Source: a virus. Taken from it: a stretch of DNA of 32,331 bases. Location of the stretch: positions 1 through 32,331 of IMG/VR virus record IMGVR_UViG_3300025671_007983; one strand, 5' to 3'. Below the pieces are notes generated by a model. That model was not told the DNA's origin, did not search any database, and saw nothing but the letters and a program-made list of their open reading frames with translations. Below are positions 25,332 to 32,331 of the stretch, one piece after another; the stretch's first letter is position 1; every line of letters starts with the position of its first letter. The position numbers and the translations under genes were made by a program.

Positions 25332-25491
25332 AAATTTTATTCCCTTTTGTTAAATTTTATTACGTTTTTACATAGCTCTATAAAGTATAGGGTATCGTGT
25401 GTATACTTCATTCTATTAATATCTTTGTGTAACAATTGGGTATTACACTTTGTGTATCCTAAATTAGAATCTATCCTATCCAATGTAGAGA
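25332..25491 (-). promoter_or_regulatory. 160-bp intergenic region, candidate control or origin region
   Basis: This is the longest non-coding gap in the window, between the dNMP kinase and the nuclease/polymerase genes, which run in the same direction. It is very AT-rich and contains TACACAAAG twice and TACACACGA once, listed separately. A TATACT box (about 100 bp upstream of the nuclease ATG) is present but has no good -35 box, so it is only a weak promoter candidate, perhaps for the phage's own sigma factor. No hairpin of terminator strength was seen. A promoter for the downstream genes is expected from the layout. Confidence 0.45.
25395..25456 (-). repeat. Three iteron-like direct repeats
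   Basis: On the - strand, TACACAAAG occurs at 25448-25456 and 25423-25431, and the related TACACACGA at 25395-25403, with spacings of 25 and 28 bp. The first copy also forms a short inverted repeat TACAC-TTT-GTGTA (25444-25456, written on the + strand). Repeats of this length and near-helical spacing suit protein binding, either a regulator or a replication initiator. Nine-base repeats in AT-rich DNA can occur by chance. Confidence 0.4.
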
Positions 25492-26304
25492 TTATTTAAT
25501 TGATGCGGTGAATTTACCGACTTCCCTTATTTTTTTAGTAAAGCCCATTTTTATCAATATAGTCAAGAATTCACTACATGATTCTTCTATACTAAGATTT
25601 TGATTATTAATGATAGAATCAAATCCAGTATATGTATCTGCATCTGTTTCACTAGAATGTGTGCTATCATATGGAGATCTAGTTAATCTAATGACTTTTC
25701 CTCCTCTTTCTTGGACGGCTTTAACTTCATTCATAAATCTACAATCTGATATAACAGCAATTTCTGGCTTATCTTCTTCAATTCTCTTGAAACAGTTTTC
25801 TAGCCAAATAGGCTCATACATTTTACGCATAATATCAGTGCCAAAAAATTGCATGAATTCACGAGAAGTCATAGGTCCAGTTTTATTTAATACATCACTG
25901 TTTGTTATTTCAATTCCTGGCATATTTTCCCATCGTAGATGTTCTTGGATTTGATTCTTTTGTTCGTCGGTGCCATATACGCATTCTGGTGGAATATTGA
26001 ATAGCATTACACAAATTTCTTTTAGCGAATCTGCAAAATTGTAACCACGAATCAAAGGCCAAACACGCCTAGCAGCATATTCATAAAACTCTTGTGTTTT
26101 TTGACTGAGGTCTAAAATTCCCATTTCATCAAATTCTTTTCCATTGTCATCATGAAACGTGCAGTTCACTACTAGCTGGCCTTCTGGTGACATGAAAAAT
26201 TTTTCAATTACATCATACCTCTTTAATTCATGACCATGCAAATAATTAGACAATGTGCTTTTACCAGATTGCTTTTTACCACAAAGTGCTATAATTTTTG
26301 TCAT
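25492..26304 (-). CDS. Deoxynucleoside monophosphate kinase (270 aa)
   Basis: The N-terminus carries the P-loop CGKKQSGKST (8-17), which binds ATP. Further on are the region FADSLKEICVMLF, typical of phage dNMP kinases, TSREFMQFFGTDIMRKM near residue 146, and VISDCRFMNEVKAVQERGG near 195, with an Asp and Arg expected in substrate binding. This matches T4 gp1-type enzymes, which phosphorylate dNMPs to dNDPs to supply DNA precursors during phage replication. ATG 26304 overlaps the stop of the primase gene (TAATG). It is the last gene before the 160-bp gap. Alternatives such as a guanylate kinase are less likely given the phage-type middle region. Confidence 0.8.
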   Translation of the reverse strand: MTKIIALCGKKQSGKSTLSNYLHGHELKRYDVIEKFFMSPEGQLVVNCTFHDDNGKEFDEMGILDLSQKTQEFYEYAARRVWPLIRGYNFADSLKEICVMLFNIPPECVYGTDEQKNQIQEHLRWENMPGIEITNSDVLNKTGPMTSREFMQFFGTDIMRKMYEPIWLENCFKRIEEDKPEIAVISDCRFMNEVKAVQERGGKVIRLTRSPYDSTHSSETDADTYTGFDSIINNQNLSIEESCSEFLTILIKMGFTKKIREVGKFTASIK

Positions 26305-27323
26305 TAAAATTTCCCTTGAATCTGAGGCTTAATAATATCATTTATTTCTTGAGTTGACATATCACCTATGTCGTTTTTTGTCACATTGAGTATGTAAATA
26401 TTGAACAGATACTTCAATCTATCAACAATATCTTTAGCGCATGATTGTCCAGCATCATCGTTATCAGTAGCAATAAAGATATTTGAGACGCCAGTTTTTT
26501 GTATTAGAAATTCTTGGGAGTCGCTAATTTTTGAGCCAAACATGCCTACCGCATTATAGATTCCAGATTCCCATAAGCGTATTACATCTCCCTGTCCTTC
26601 TACTAGTATTATAGTATCTGTAGCCCTGATATGACCTATTGCTTTTCCATAATTATATAGGAAGTTGGATTTATTGAAACCCTTTTGATTTATCCATTTT
26701 TTATTGTCATTGCAAATGGTTCTACCAGTACATCCAATCATAAATTCATCATTTTCATCATATACTGGAAATACTACACGATTATGCATTTGGCTTTTTG
26801 GATTCATACAGAGTCCAACATCGAATTCATTAAGAACACTTTCTGTAAATCCTCTATCTATGTAGAATTTTGCCGGAAATATAAGTCTACTCCTTACTGT
26901 ATCTTTATTTATTCTAAGGATATTGTTTTTATTTGTTTTCCTTGCATTTATCCTCAATAGTTTATCTAATACATCATGACTTCTAATAGAAACATTAGAT
27001 TCATCAATAGCTATATCAGAACAGAAGTTTTTACAAAACTTAATGACTTCAGGAAATTTCATTTCTTTATTGCTTTTCTTTTCTAATAACATCCATACTA
27101 GTGACAATATGTCTTTTCCAGGTTTATTTTCATGACATGATTTAGTATTACAAAACCATTTTCCATAATGTTCTTCATTAGAATCATCTATATTGATGTT
27201 AAATGCACTAAGATTATCACCATCATGCACCGGACATTTGCTTACAAGAAGATTATTTGACTCATAATATTCGTCAATTTCAAAGAATTCAAAGAGTTCA
27301 AAAATCTTCCTCATCAACTTCAT
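26304..27323 (-). CDS. dnaG: DnaG-type DNA primase (339 aa)
   Basis: Residues ~30-63 form a CHC2 zinc motif (C30, H33, C58, C63: KCPVHDGDNLS, WFCNTKSC). A Toprim-type catalytic core follows with ILVEGQGD (E242) and FIATDNDDAGQ (D287, D289). It makes RNA primers for the phage polymerase, probably together with the DnaB-like helicase encoded just upstream. The start is uncertain: ATG 27323 (MKLMRK) overlaps the helicase gene by 26 bp, ATG 27314 is nearly equivalent, and an ATG at 27377 has AGGAG about 11 bases upstream but would overlap by 80 bp. The protein is shorter than bacterial DnaG and lacks the helicase-binding C-terminal domain. Confidence 0.88.
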   Translation of the reverse strand: MKLMRKIFELFEFFEIDEYYESNNLLVSKCPVHDGDNLSAFNINIDDSNEEHYGKWFCNTKSCHENKPGKDILSLVWMLLEKKSNKEMKFPEVIKFCKNFCSDIAIDESNVSIRSHDVLDKLLRINARKTNKNNILRINKDTVRSRLIFPAKFYIDRGFTESVLNEFDVGLCMNPKSQMHNRVVFPVYDENDEFMIGCTGRTICNDNKKWINQKGFNKSNFLYNYGKAIGHIRATDTIILVEGQGDVIRLWESGIYNAVGMFGSKISDSQEFLIQKTGVSNIFIATDNDDAGQSCAKDIVDRLKYLFNIYILNVTKNDIGDMSTQEINDIIKPQIQGKF

Positions 27324-28779
27324 TTTCAATATCAAGGTTTTCTTGATCTGAGAATCCGTCTTGGTTATTGTTTGCATCTCGTTTCATACTCCTGATAGTT
27401 CCAAGCTCTCGTATTCTAGCATACTGACCATCCATCTGCAAGCATATATACCCCTCATCATCAATTCCAGGTCCATGTCTAGATACAACTGGTATTAATT
27501 TTTTATTGCCAGATCTAACACCATCAGCCATTCTTTCTTCATCAGTTTTATCTTTAAAGATTGAGAAACTTGTGCATAGCCAGACAAGTCTATCAGATCC
27601 GCTAACAACATCTGTGCTTTCCTTTGTAATTCCATCACGATTAAGCTGAACAAAAGATAAGCAGGGACAATCATTTTCTACACAGAAATTATGCAGTGCT
27701 GTAATTTGAAAACCGAGAACTTGAAATTCTGCAAGATTATTATTTATGCTGGCAGATGTCATTAACTTCAGGTAGTCATAAATAATGAGACAGTCATTTA
27801 AATTACCGTCTTCATCAAATCCGACTTTCTTAATCAACCATCTCTTAGCTATAGATAGTGTCTCTTCAAATGGTCTTCCAGCGATGCTGATGTAATCATA
27901 TGGTATTTCTTTTAGAAGCTTTGTGCCCTGTATAATTTTGTCTTTCTTTTCTTCATCATCAAAGAAACTGCCAGATGCTATCTTATTTATTTCAGTTTCA
28001 CTGAGATTCGCCAAAAGCCTATTTAGATGATCTTCTTTGCTCATCTCGGTATCAAGCATTAATACTGGAATTTTATGAGTTTTTGCAACATAAAGAGCAA
28101 TATTATCTGCCAAACAGCTTTTGCCAGTTTTAGGTCTAGCAGCAATGAGATCAACACATTTTCTTCTCAAGCCTCCACCTATTGCATTATCAAAGGCTGC
28201 AAATCCAGTTGTGATTCCTATTGATTTATTTTGATTTTCTTCTAGATGCAGTATATAATCATCAATATCATCACCAATAGCCTGTGGAGACATCTCATCT
28301 TCCTTAATATAGGAAAGACAAATATCTTGTATTGGAGATTCCGCAATGGAAAGAATCTCGTTTATAGATTCGTCTCCAGTTATCTTATTCAAATTAGCAT
28401 ATATCGGCCTAAGTTCGCTTTGAACTTTTCTAGCAAACTCAAGTCGTTTGAGTCTTTTTGCATGTTCAACTACATTATCAATATGTATCGGAGTGTTACA
28501 TATTCCAGTTATGTGTCGCAAAACTTCATCTTTTGCGACATATTCGTCAAGATTAAGACTTTTGGCAGATGATAGAACATCTGTATAGCTAATAGTATCA
28601 CTATTTTGCAATGCGTGTGATGCACACTTATATAGCACCTTGTTTATGTCTATAGTGAAACTATTTTCACTTACAAACAACTCAACTTCAATTAGACTTT
28701 CTTTTCCATGCTGAAAAATTCCAGCAAGAACTGCACGTTCAGAAGCAACATTGTTCAGAGTTGTTTCAATCTTTGACAT
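27298..28779 (-). CDS. dnaB: Replicative DNA helicase, DnaB family (493 aa)
   Basis: The N-terminal ~110 residues resemble the DnaB N-terminal helical domain (SERAVLAGIFQHG). The RecA-like C-terminal domain has Walker A ARPKTGKSC (214-222), DTEMSKEDHLNRLLANLS (243-260), Walker B CLIIYDYLKL (~330-339) and SFVQLNRDG (~375-383). It should form a hexamer that unwinds the fork ahead of the polymerase. A Gln/Asn/acidic tail (DQENLDIENEVDEEDF) ends the protein. The gene is 1 bp downstream of the Zn-ribbon gene, and its 3' end overlaps the primase start. This is a standard phage replication neighbourhood. The motifs are complete, so activity is expected. Confidence 0.9.
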   Translation of the reverse strand: MSKIETTLNNVASERAVLAGIFQHGKESLIEVELFVSENSFTIDINKVLYKCASHALQNSDTISYTDVLSSAKSLNLDEYVAKDEVLRHITGICNTPIHIDNVVEHAKRLKRLEFARKVQSELRPIYANLNKITGDESINEILSIAESPIQDICLSYIKEDEMSPQAIGDDIDDYILHLEENQNKSIGITTGFAAFDNAIGGGLRRKCVDLIAARPKTGKSCLADNIALYVAKTHKIPVLMLDTEMSKEDHLNRLLANLSETEINKIASGSFFDDEEKKDKIIQGTKLLKEIPYDYISIAGRPFEETLSIAKRWLIKKVGFDEDGNLNDCLIIYDYLKLMTSASINNNLAEFQVLGFQITALHNFCVENDCPCLSFVQLNRDGITKESTDVVSGSDRLVWLCTSFSIFKDKTDEERMADGVRSGNKKLIPVVSRHGPGIDDEGYICLQMDGQYARIRELGTIRSMKRDANNNQDGFSDQENLDIENEVDEEDF

Positions 28780-28780
28780 A

Positions 28781-29317
28781 TCAGCCCCTTCTGCCTATAC
28801 ACCTATCGCATAAATAATTTTCACGAACAAACATCGGATGGACCTTAAAGGTCTTATCACATTCACTACATTTTACGTTTTTTTCAGAATATGTTTTTCT
28901 ATTTCTAGAGGTTGGCTTTATGTCATCATTAATTTTGTCGTATCCGCTTTCCTTCTCAGCCTCTTCCATTATGCCAGTCATTTGCTCAAATTTGTTTTCC
29001 CTGTTGTCACCAGATATTTTACGCGATTTTTTTTCAGATGCAACTGAAAAATTTATTGGCTCTGGTGATTTTTTTTTACTTGCGATTTTAGCGGCAGATT
29101 TCTTGGTATATTTTCTCTTTTTACTAGTGTTTTTATTTTCGGATAATAGATTGGATTCAAGATTTGCTATTTTATCGCTTATATTGCATAGCATATCAAA
29201 AACATCATCTGGTTCTGGAGGATCAATTCGTTGACCTGTCATCATTTCATACACATCCGATACGAATTCCCAATTGCATTCTTCTAATGCCTTTTGTAAA
29301 AGATTTGCTATGTTCAT
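28781..29317 (-). CDS. Lys-rich protein with C-terminal zinc ribbon (178 aa)
   Basis: The N-terminal ~40 residues form an acidic helix-rich segment (LLQKALEECNWEFVSDVYEM). The middle is highly charged and Lys/Ser-rich (TSKKRKYTKKSAAKIASKKK) and probably disordered. The C-terminus has a four-Cys zinc ribbon: KCSECDKTF and LCDRCIGRRG. Its place immediately before the helicase gene suggests a replisome accessory role, for example a helicase loader or single-strand-binding partner, but this is inference. No exact family is recognised. The ATG at 29317 overlaps the end of the next upstream gene by 4 bp. Confidence 0.6.
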   Translation of the reverse strand: MNIANLLQKALEECNWEFVSDVYEMMTGQRIDPPEPDDVFDMLCNISDKIANLESNLLSENKNTSKKRKYTKKSAAKIASKKKSPEPINFSVASEKKSRKISGDNRENKFEQMTGIMEEAEKESGYDKINDDIKPTSRNRKTYSEKNVKCSECDKTFKVHPMFVRENYLCDRCIGRRG

Positions 29318-29805
29318 TTGAAACTCCTATGTTTTCCAAGATCTTGAAATATTGAGACTCTTTTCCTGACATCTTTGGCGGATTCAGATAGAATTTGCAT
29401 TGCTGCATATAATCTAATTCTAGCCTTTTCTACACTTTGTGCAAAAGAATTTTCTAATATGATGGACTTCTTTTTGATTTCAGCAGGAAGATACTTGTCG
29501 TATTTATCCCAGTATTTAGCATACAAAAAATTTAATGCTTCAACACACCATGTATGTTGACTGTGTACAACATCATATTTTTTCTGAAGTAGACTGGCAT
29601 AATTCATTAAAGTAAGGGCATATGCAAAACATTCGTCATTTGACAATCCAAGTATGTCATCATGAGACATATTTATTATCATGTCATACTGGTCATTCTC
29701 TTTATAGTCAATAACTCCGTTTTCTACACAGAAGTCTTCAACCCATTTGGTAAATTTTTCTAAGACTTCTATTGATTCATAGCTTGTTGTATTAAATTCT
29801 TCCAT
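29314..29805 (-). CDS. Helical hypothetical protein in replication block (163 aa)
   Basis: The sequence reads as mostly alpha-helical, with many Tyr, Trp and charged residues (LTLMNYASLLQKKYDVVHSQ, then LNFLYAKYWDKYDKYLP). No catalytic, zinc or membrane motif is visible. The ATG at 29805 overlaps the VSR-like nuclease gene by 37 bp. It is conserved in gene order with recombination and replication genes in this window, so it may be a scaffolding or accessory factor. I do not recognise a family and cannot assign a function. Confidence 0.55.
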   Translation of the reverse strand: MEEFNTTSYESIEVLEKFTKWVEDFCVENGVIDYKENDQYDMIINMSHDDILGLSNDECFAYALTLMNYASLLQKKYDVVHSQHTWCVEALNFLYAKYWDKYDKYLPAEIKKKSIILENSFAQSVEKARIRLYAAMQILSESAKDVRKRVSIFQDLGKHRSFK

Positions 29806-30197
29806 GTGTCTTTCTCATTAAAGGGCAGTACAACGATATTGATATTGTTCATCTCACACCATTCAATTTTATCAGTATCTCTTTTCTTGGCATTAACAAA
29901 GTCTATTTTGTCTTTATGAAAGAATGAGCAGTACTGATAATGCTGTCTTCCATGCACTTCAATTACAAGCATTGCGTCTGGAATGAAGAAATCAGCATAT
30001 AATAAAGAAGATCTTCCAAGTCGCTTAGAACCTGGAAGAGTTACTTCTTCATATATAGAAAGGCCAGGAAACATTTCTTTGATAATGTCTCTAGCCAAAG
30101 TATGCAAAGATGATTTATTTTTCAGGAATTTTCTGACTCTGTTTTTTGCGTAATTGAATAGATGTTGTTTGTTGTCAAATCCAGTTACTCTAAACAT
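29769..30197 (-). CDS. VSR/DUF559-type PD-(D/E)XK endonuclease (142 aa)
   Basis: Residues ~66-128 carry the nuclease core: LYADFFIPDAMLVIEVHGRQ (D69, E80), HYQYCSFFH and KKRDTDKIEWCEMNNINIVV, with a conserved RD..K segment. This is the arrangement of very-short-patch-repair-like nucleases. The N-terminal ~45 residues are basic and helical (KNRVRKFLKNKSS) and may bind DNA. It could be a free-standing homing endonuclease or a junction- or mismatch-cutting enzyme. The gene sits directly after the RecA-like gene, overlapping it by 8 bp. No NUMOD or zinc motif is seen, so a phage DNA-processing role is also possible. Confidence 0.7.
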   Translation of the reverse strand: MFRVTGFDNKQHLFNYAKNRVRKFLKNKSSLHTLARDIIKEMFPGLSIYEEVTLPGSKRLGRSSLLYADFFIPDAMLVIEVHGRQHYQYCSFFHKDKIDFVNAKKRDTDKIEWCEMNNINIVVLPFNEKDTWKNLIQQAMNQ

Positions 30198-31227
30198 CAG
30201 ACAGCATTTCCTTGACTTTATCGTTGATACTCTTAAAGATATCTTTTCGCTCTGTTAAGAATTCATAAATCTTTGCTTGGCCTTGGAATTTTGGAGGTTC
30301 TTCAAAACCCTGTGCTTCACCAAGAAATGGAATAGAATACCATGCACCAGCCTTATCAATAATACCAAAAGACTCAGCCAATTCAATGACTTCTTTTTCT
30401 TTATCAATGCCTTTATTGTACTTGATATAACTGATACACTCAGCACCAGAAGCACCCATAGAAGAACATGAAATTTTCCAATGAACTAACTGACCTATTT
30501 TTTTATTGTTTTCTTCCCATGGCTCAATTTTAGCAATATCAAGTCTAGTATCTGCTTGATATTGAACCATTACTCCACAGTCAGGAATTTTTACTTTACC
30601 ATAGCCAGAAGTATTTGTGATATAATGCGTGATTATTAATGCATTAATCTTGTTCTTTACAACTGTTTGTGCATTCTTCTTAATCCAGTGAGAAAGAAGC
30701 TTTGGTAGGCTGGCACGTAATGATGCAGAAGCACTTTCTTCTAATTCTGCTCGTGGAATTAAAGATGAGCATGAATCAATAACAAGAACAGCACCACAAT
30801 TATCTGGTCTTTTCATAAGGCTTTCTGCAATGTCTAGAAAGTCTTCTGCTGCAAGAGATTCTCCATCATCTGGACTATGTATAATTTGAATCTTATCTAG
30901 ATCAAGACCTTCTATACCTACGAGATTATAAGCTTTCAGTCGGCTTTCTCCATCAATATAGATAACCGGCCTTCCTTCATCTTGTGCATTTTTGCAAATT
31001 TGAAGACACGTCGTGCTCTTACCCGTTTTAGGATCACCAGAAATAATAGTCCAACTACCTTCAAGAATTCCACCATTTAAAGCGAGATCTAAAGCTGGAC
31101 TTACACTTACTGGTTTTAGGTCTTTTTTAGCCTGAACTAATTCTGAACCTCTAGATACAACTTTACCGAATGCTTTTTGTATTGCTTTGTCAGTACTCAA
31201 ATCAACTTTCTTTTTTTCTTTCGCCAT
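30190..31227 (-). CDS. recA: RecA/UvsX-like recombinase (345 aa)
   Basis: Walker A is GDPKTGKST (64-72), Walker B is VLVIDSCSS (147-155), and YIDGES (90-95) holds the catalytic Glu. The region IIDKAGAWYSIP (289-300) matches the conserved segment near the end of bacterial RecA. The protein should form filaments on single-stranded DNA and catalyse strand exchange for repair and recombination-dependent replication. The P-loop differs from the canonical GPESSGKT, typical of divergent phage recombinases. It lies beside a VSR-type nuclease and upstream of helicase, primase and polymerase genes. Start ATG 31227 is 3 bp after the previous stop. Confidence 0.9.
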   Translation of the reverse strand: MAKEKKKVDLSTDKAIQKAFGKVVSRGSELVQAKKDLKPVSVSPALDLALNGGILEGSWTIISGDPKTGKSTTCLQICKNAQDEGRPVIYIDGESRLKAYNLVGIEGLDLDKIQIIHSPDDGESLAAEDFLDIAESLMKRPDNCGAVLVIDSCSSLIPRAELEESASASLRASLPKLLSHWIKKNAQTVVKNKINALIITHYITNTSGYGKVKIPDCGVMVQYQADTRLDIAKIEPWEENNKKIGQLVHWKISCSSMGASGAECISYIKYNKGIDKEKEVIELAESFGIIDKAGAWYSIPFLGEAQGFEEPPKFQGQAKIYEFLTERKDIFKSINDKVKEMLSDV

Positions 31228-31230
31228 AAC

Positions 31231-31728
31231 TTACAGATCCTTAAATACATTTTTCTTATTAGACCGAAACGGTTTTGCAAGCCCTTCGGTTCTATTATAG
31301 CTCTCATCAAGCTGCTTGTCAACCCGGTTTTTCTCAAACTTTTCAATTATAGGTATGAGCTTTTTATCCTGTATTTTTAAGATGTATTTTGCTTCAGCAC
31401 TTTTTAGTGCTTTTATTATAGAATCTGCATGGTATTTCTTTAGAAGTCTAGCGGCGGCAATTACCTGCCCCTTATACGCTCCATGTAGTTTACTATCCTT
31501 AGTCCAAAATCTCTCAGCACATTTGCCACTATTGAATGCTTCATTTCGTTTTTCAAATATTAACTCCGCAAGGTAATTAGAAGCAGTAATATATCCTTCT
31601 TTGTACTTAGACTTAAAAGGCGTTTCATCTGTACAATCTTTTGCTTTGTTCTGCTTTCTCTTTTTATCTGATTTTATGGATATGCTGGGTAAGTGATTTA
31701 TTTGGCTCTCTTTTTCTTGTTTTTTCAC
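31231..31728 (-). CDS. Lys-rich hypothetical protein (165 aa)
   Basis: The start is a GTG at 31728 with GGAAAAAG upstream; no better start exists downstream, so it overlaps the 107-aa gene by 65 bp. The N-terminal ~45 residues are Lys-rich and probably disordered (SDKKRKQNKAKDCTDETPFK). The rest is helical, with YITASNYLAELIFEKRNEA, YKGQVIAAARLLKKYHADSI and ALKSAEAKYILKIQDKKL. I do not recognise a family. The gene sits immediately before the recombinase gene. A replication organiser or helicase-loading role is possible but unproven. Confidence 0.55.
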   Translation of the reverse strand: MKKQEKESQINHLPSISIKSDKKRKQNKAKDCTDETPFKSKYKEGYITASNYLAELIFEKRNEAFNSGKCAERFWTKDSKLHGAYKGQVIAAARLLKKYHADSIIKALKSAEAKYILKIQDKKLIPIIEKFEKNRVDKQLDESYNRTEGLAKPFRSNKKNVFKDL

Positions 31729-31987
31729 CTTTTTCCGATGCTCCTTTTGTCATAACTGCATAGCCATTTTTACTATCAACTACCATTAGCTTGTCTATTG
31801 TATCGTCTTTTTCAGACTTTTCAATACACTCGTGCAGAAAAGCTTTTACCTTTAAACTATGATTATCAATGTCCTTGCAGATTGTTTCTAAATCAAGAGT
31901 TCTACAGTGTTGTTCAATATAAAACTTTTCTACTTTGGAAAGATCTGCTTCTTTTATTTTGCTTGTTGTTCTTTTTTTAGCTGCCAT
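31664..31987 (-). CDS. Hypothetical protein, Lys/Arg-rich C-terminus (107 aa)
   Basis: Starts at ATG 31987 with GGAGG 8-9 bases upstream. The N-terminus is basic, and the middle is a helical acidic segment containing the Cys/His residues EQHCRTLDLETICKDIDNHS and LHECIEKSEKDD. The C-terminus is basic (GEKTRKREPNKSLTQHIHKI). The Cys/His spacing does not form an obvious zinc finger. The last 65 bp overlap the next gene in a different frame. No family is recognised, and it is supported mainly by the strong ribosome binding site and gene packing. Confidence 0.5.
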   Translation of the reverse strand: MAAKKRTTSKIKEADLSKVEKFYIEQHCRTLDLETICKDIDNHSLKVKAFLHECIEKSEKDDTIDKLMVVDSKNGYAVMTKGASEKGEKTRKREPNKSLTQHIHKIR

Positions 31988-31988
31988 T

Positions 31989-32201
31989 TTATTCCTCCAA
32001 TATTTTTTGTATCTTAATCATTTTTTCTTTTAAATCTGATATGCAATCAATATATGAACTATGTTTTTTTCTGTATTCAACAGTTAATTCTTTTCCTAAT
32101 AAGGAAATTTCATCACTATTTAAGTTGCGAAAAAAAACATTATTTTGATAGTATTCACCAACATTTGGAGTTATGAATATGATAGCATCATGTTTATCCA
32201 T
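31989..32201 (-). CDS. Small hypothetical protein (70 aa)
   Basis: I chose ATG 32201 (MDKHDAIIFITPNVG), which has AGGAGG about 10 bases upstream. A TTG at 32207 is only 4 bases from the same site, so the start could be two codons longer. The protein has a beta-strand-like N-terminus and a helical, charged C-terminus (YIDCISDLKEKMIKIQKILEE). It contains no recognisable motif. It overlaps the end of the upstream partial gene by 8 bp and precedes the 107-aa gene by 1 bp, as expected for a member of this transcript. Confidence 0.5.
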   Translation of the reverse strand: MDKHDAIIFITPNVGEYYQNNVFFRNLNSDEISLLGKELTVEYRKKHSSYIDCISDLKEKMIKIQKILEE

Positions 32202-32331
32202 TTTCAATATACCTCCTCTTCTGTGATGAATTCATCTTATTTATTTTAGAATTCATTTCTTTTTTAGCTTCTGAAAGTGCTTGTTTTTTAGATTCTTTAT
32301 CTTGCAATCGTTTTTCTTGAACTTGTGACTT
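32194..32331 (-). CDS. C-terminal fragment of a Lys-rich coiled protein
   Basis: The frame is open from the right edge to TAA at 32194-32196, giving 45 codons. The sequence is strongly charged and helical (QEKRLQDKESKKQALSEA, then KKEMNSKINKMN), suggesting a coiled-coil or basic tail. The start lies outside the window. It contains the ribosome binding site of the next gene. No function can be given. Confidence 0.55.
   Translation of the reverse strand, partial: KSQVQEKRLQDKESKKQALSEAKKEMNSKINKMNSSQKRRYIENG

Noticed and set aside
25314-25499. Open frame on the + strand in the 160-bp gap
   Set aside because: It is short and hydrophobic, runs against the surrounding genes and has no ribosome binding site. 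The gap is better read as regulatory.
28920-29234. Hydrophobic open frame on the + strand that resembles a membrane protein
   Set aside because: Lys-rich codons of the Zn-ribbon gene read in antisense give Phe/Leu/Ser-rich stretches; there is no ribosome binding site.
31664-31728. Programmed frameshift joining the 107-aa and 165-aa frames at the A-rich run
   Set aside because: The run GAAAAAAC is not in the phase needed for a standard -1 slip, and the second frame has its own GTG with a ribosome binding site.
1-32331. tRNA genes or CRISPR arrays
   Set aside because: Genes fill almost the whole window. The three gaps contain no cloverleaf or regularly spaced repeats of CRISPR length.

Overview
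This window looks like part of a large, AT-rich tailed bacteriophage (Caudoviricetes) or a closely related virus, probably aquatic. The evidence is a block of very long virion-type genes on the + strand facing a tightly packed, overlapping block of replication and nucleotide-metabolism genes on the - strand. There are also three free-standing endonuclease genes of homing type and a short phage-type sigma factor. I see no tRNA, rRNA, CRISPR array, transposase or integrase. The host cannot be fixed from the sequence.

Region 1 (1-11904, + strand) is a structural module: the tail end of one gene, then three genes of 1206, 578 and 2075 codons with almost no gaps. They look like tail, baseplate or tail-tip proteins. 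The last is extraordinarily rich in cysteine. This module meets the - strand module with no intergenic base at all: the two stop codons abut at 11904/11905.

Region 2 (11905-19790, - strand, transcribed right to left) starts with a small sigma-70-like factor that has a near-consensus host-type promoter and a palindrome at its predicted start site. A glycosyltransferase cassette follows: a GT-B enzyme with a zinc ribbon, a GT2-like protein with a Cys-rich N-terminus, an unknown protein, a nucleotidyltransferase-like protein and two short GT-like proteins. Then come a VSR-type homing endonuclease, a candidate single-strand annealing protein with a partner, and two small proteins. A 13-bp perfect hairpin separates the last two genes from the rest.

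Region 3 (19889-32331, - strand) is a nearly self-contained replisome: RecA-like recombinase, VSR-like nuclease, DnaB-like helicase, DnaG-like primase, dNMP kinase, Cas4/AddB-like iron-sulphur nuclease, and a C-family DNA polymerase III alpha subunit. The polymerase is in two genes. Its N-terminal part carries all three catalytic aspartates. Its C-terminal part lies 1069 bp further on, after a DnaQ-like proofreading exonuclease gene and an endonuclease VII-type HNH gene. The HNH gene is bounded by a short direct repeat whose removal would restore a clean dnaQ/dnaE-C junction, so it looks like a recent insertion.

The only gaps above 60 bp in the - strand block are 12578-12640 (hairpin), 19791-19888 (promoter and palindrome) and 25332-25491 (iteron-like repeats). 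The most noteworthy elements are the split polymerase flanking its own exonuclease, the glycosyltransferase cassette behind the sigma factor, and the giant Cys-rich virion-type protein. All functional statements rest on motif reading without database searches.
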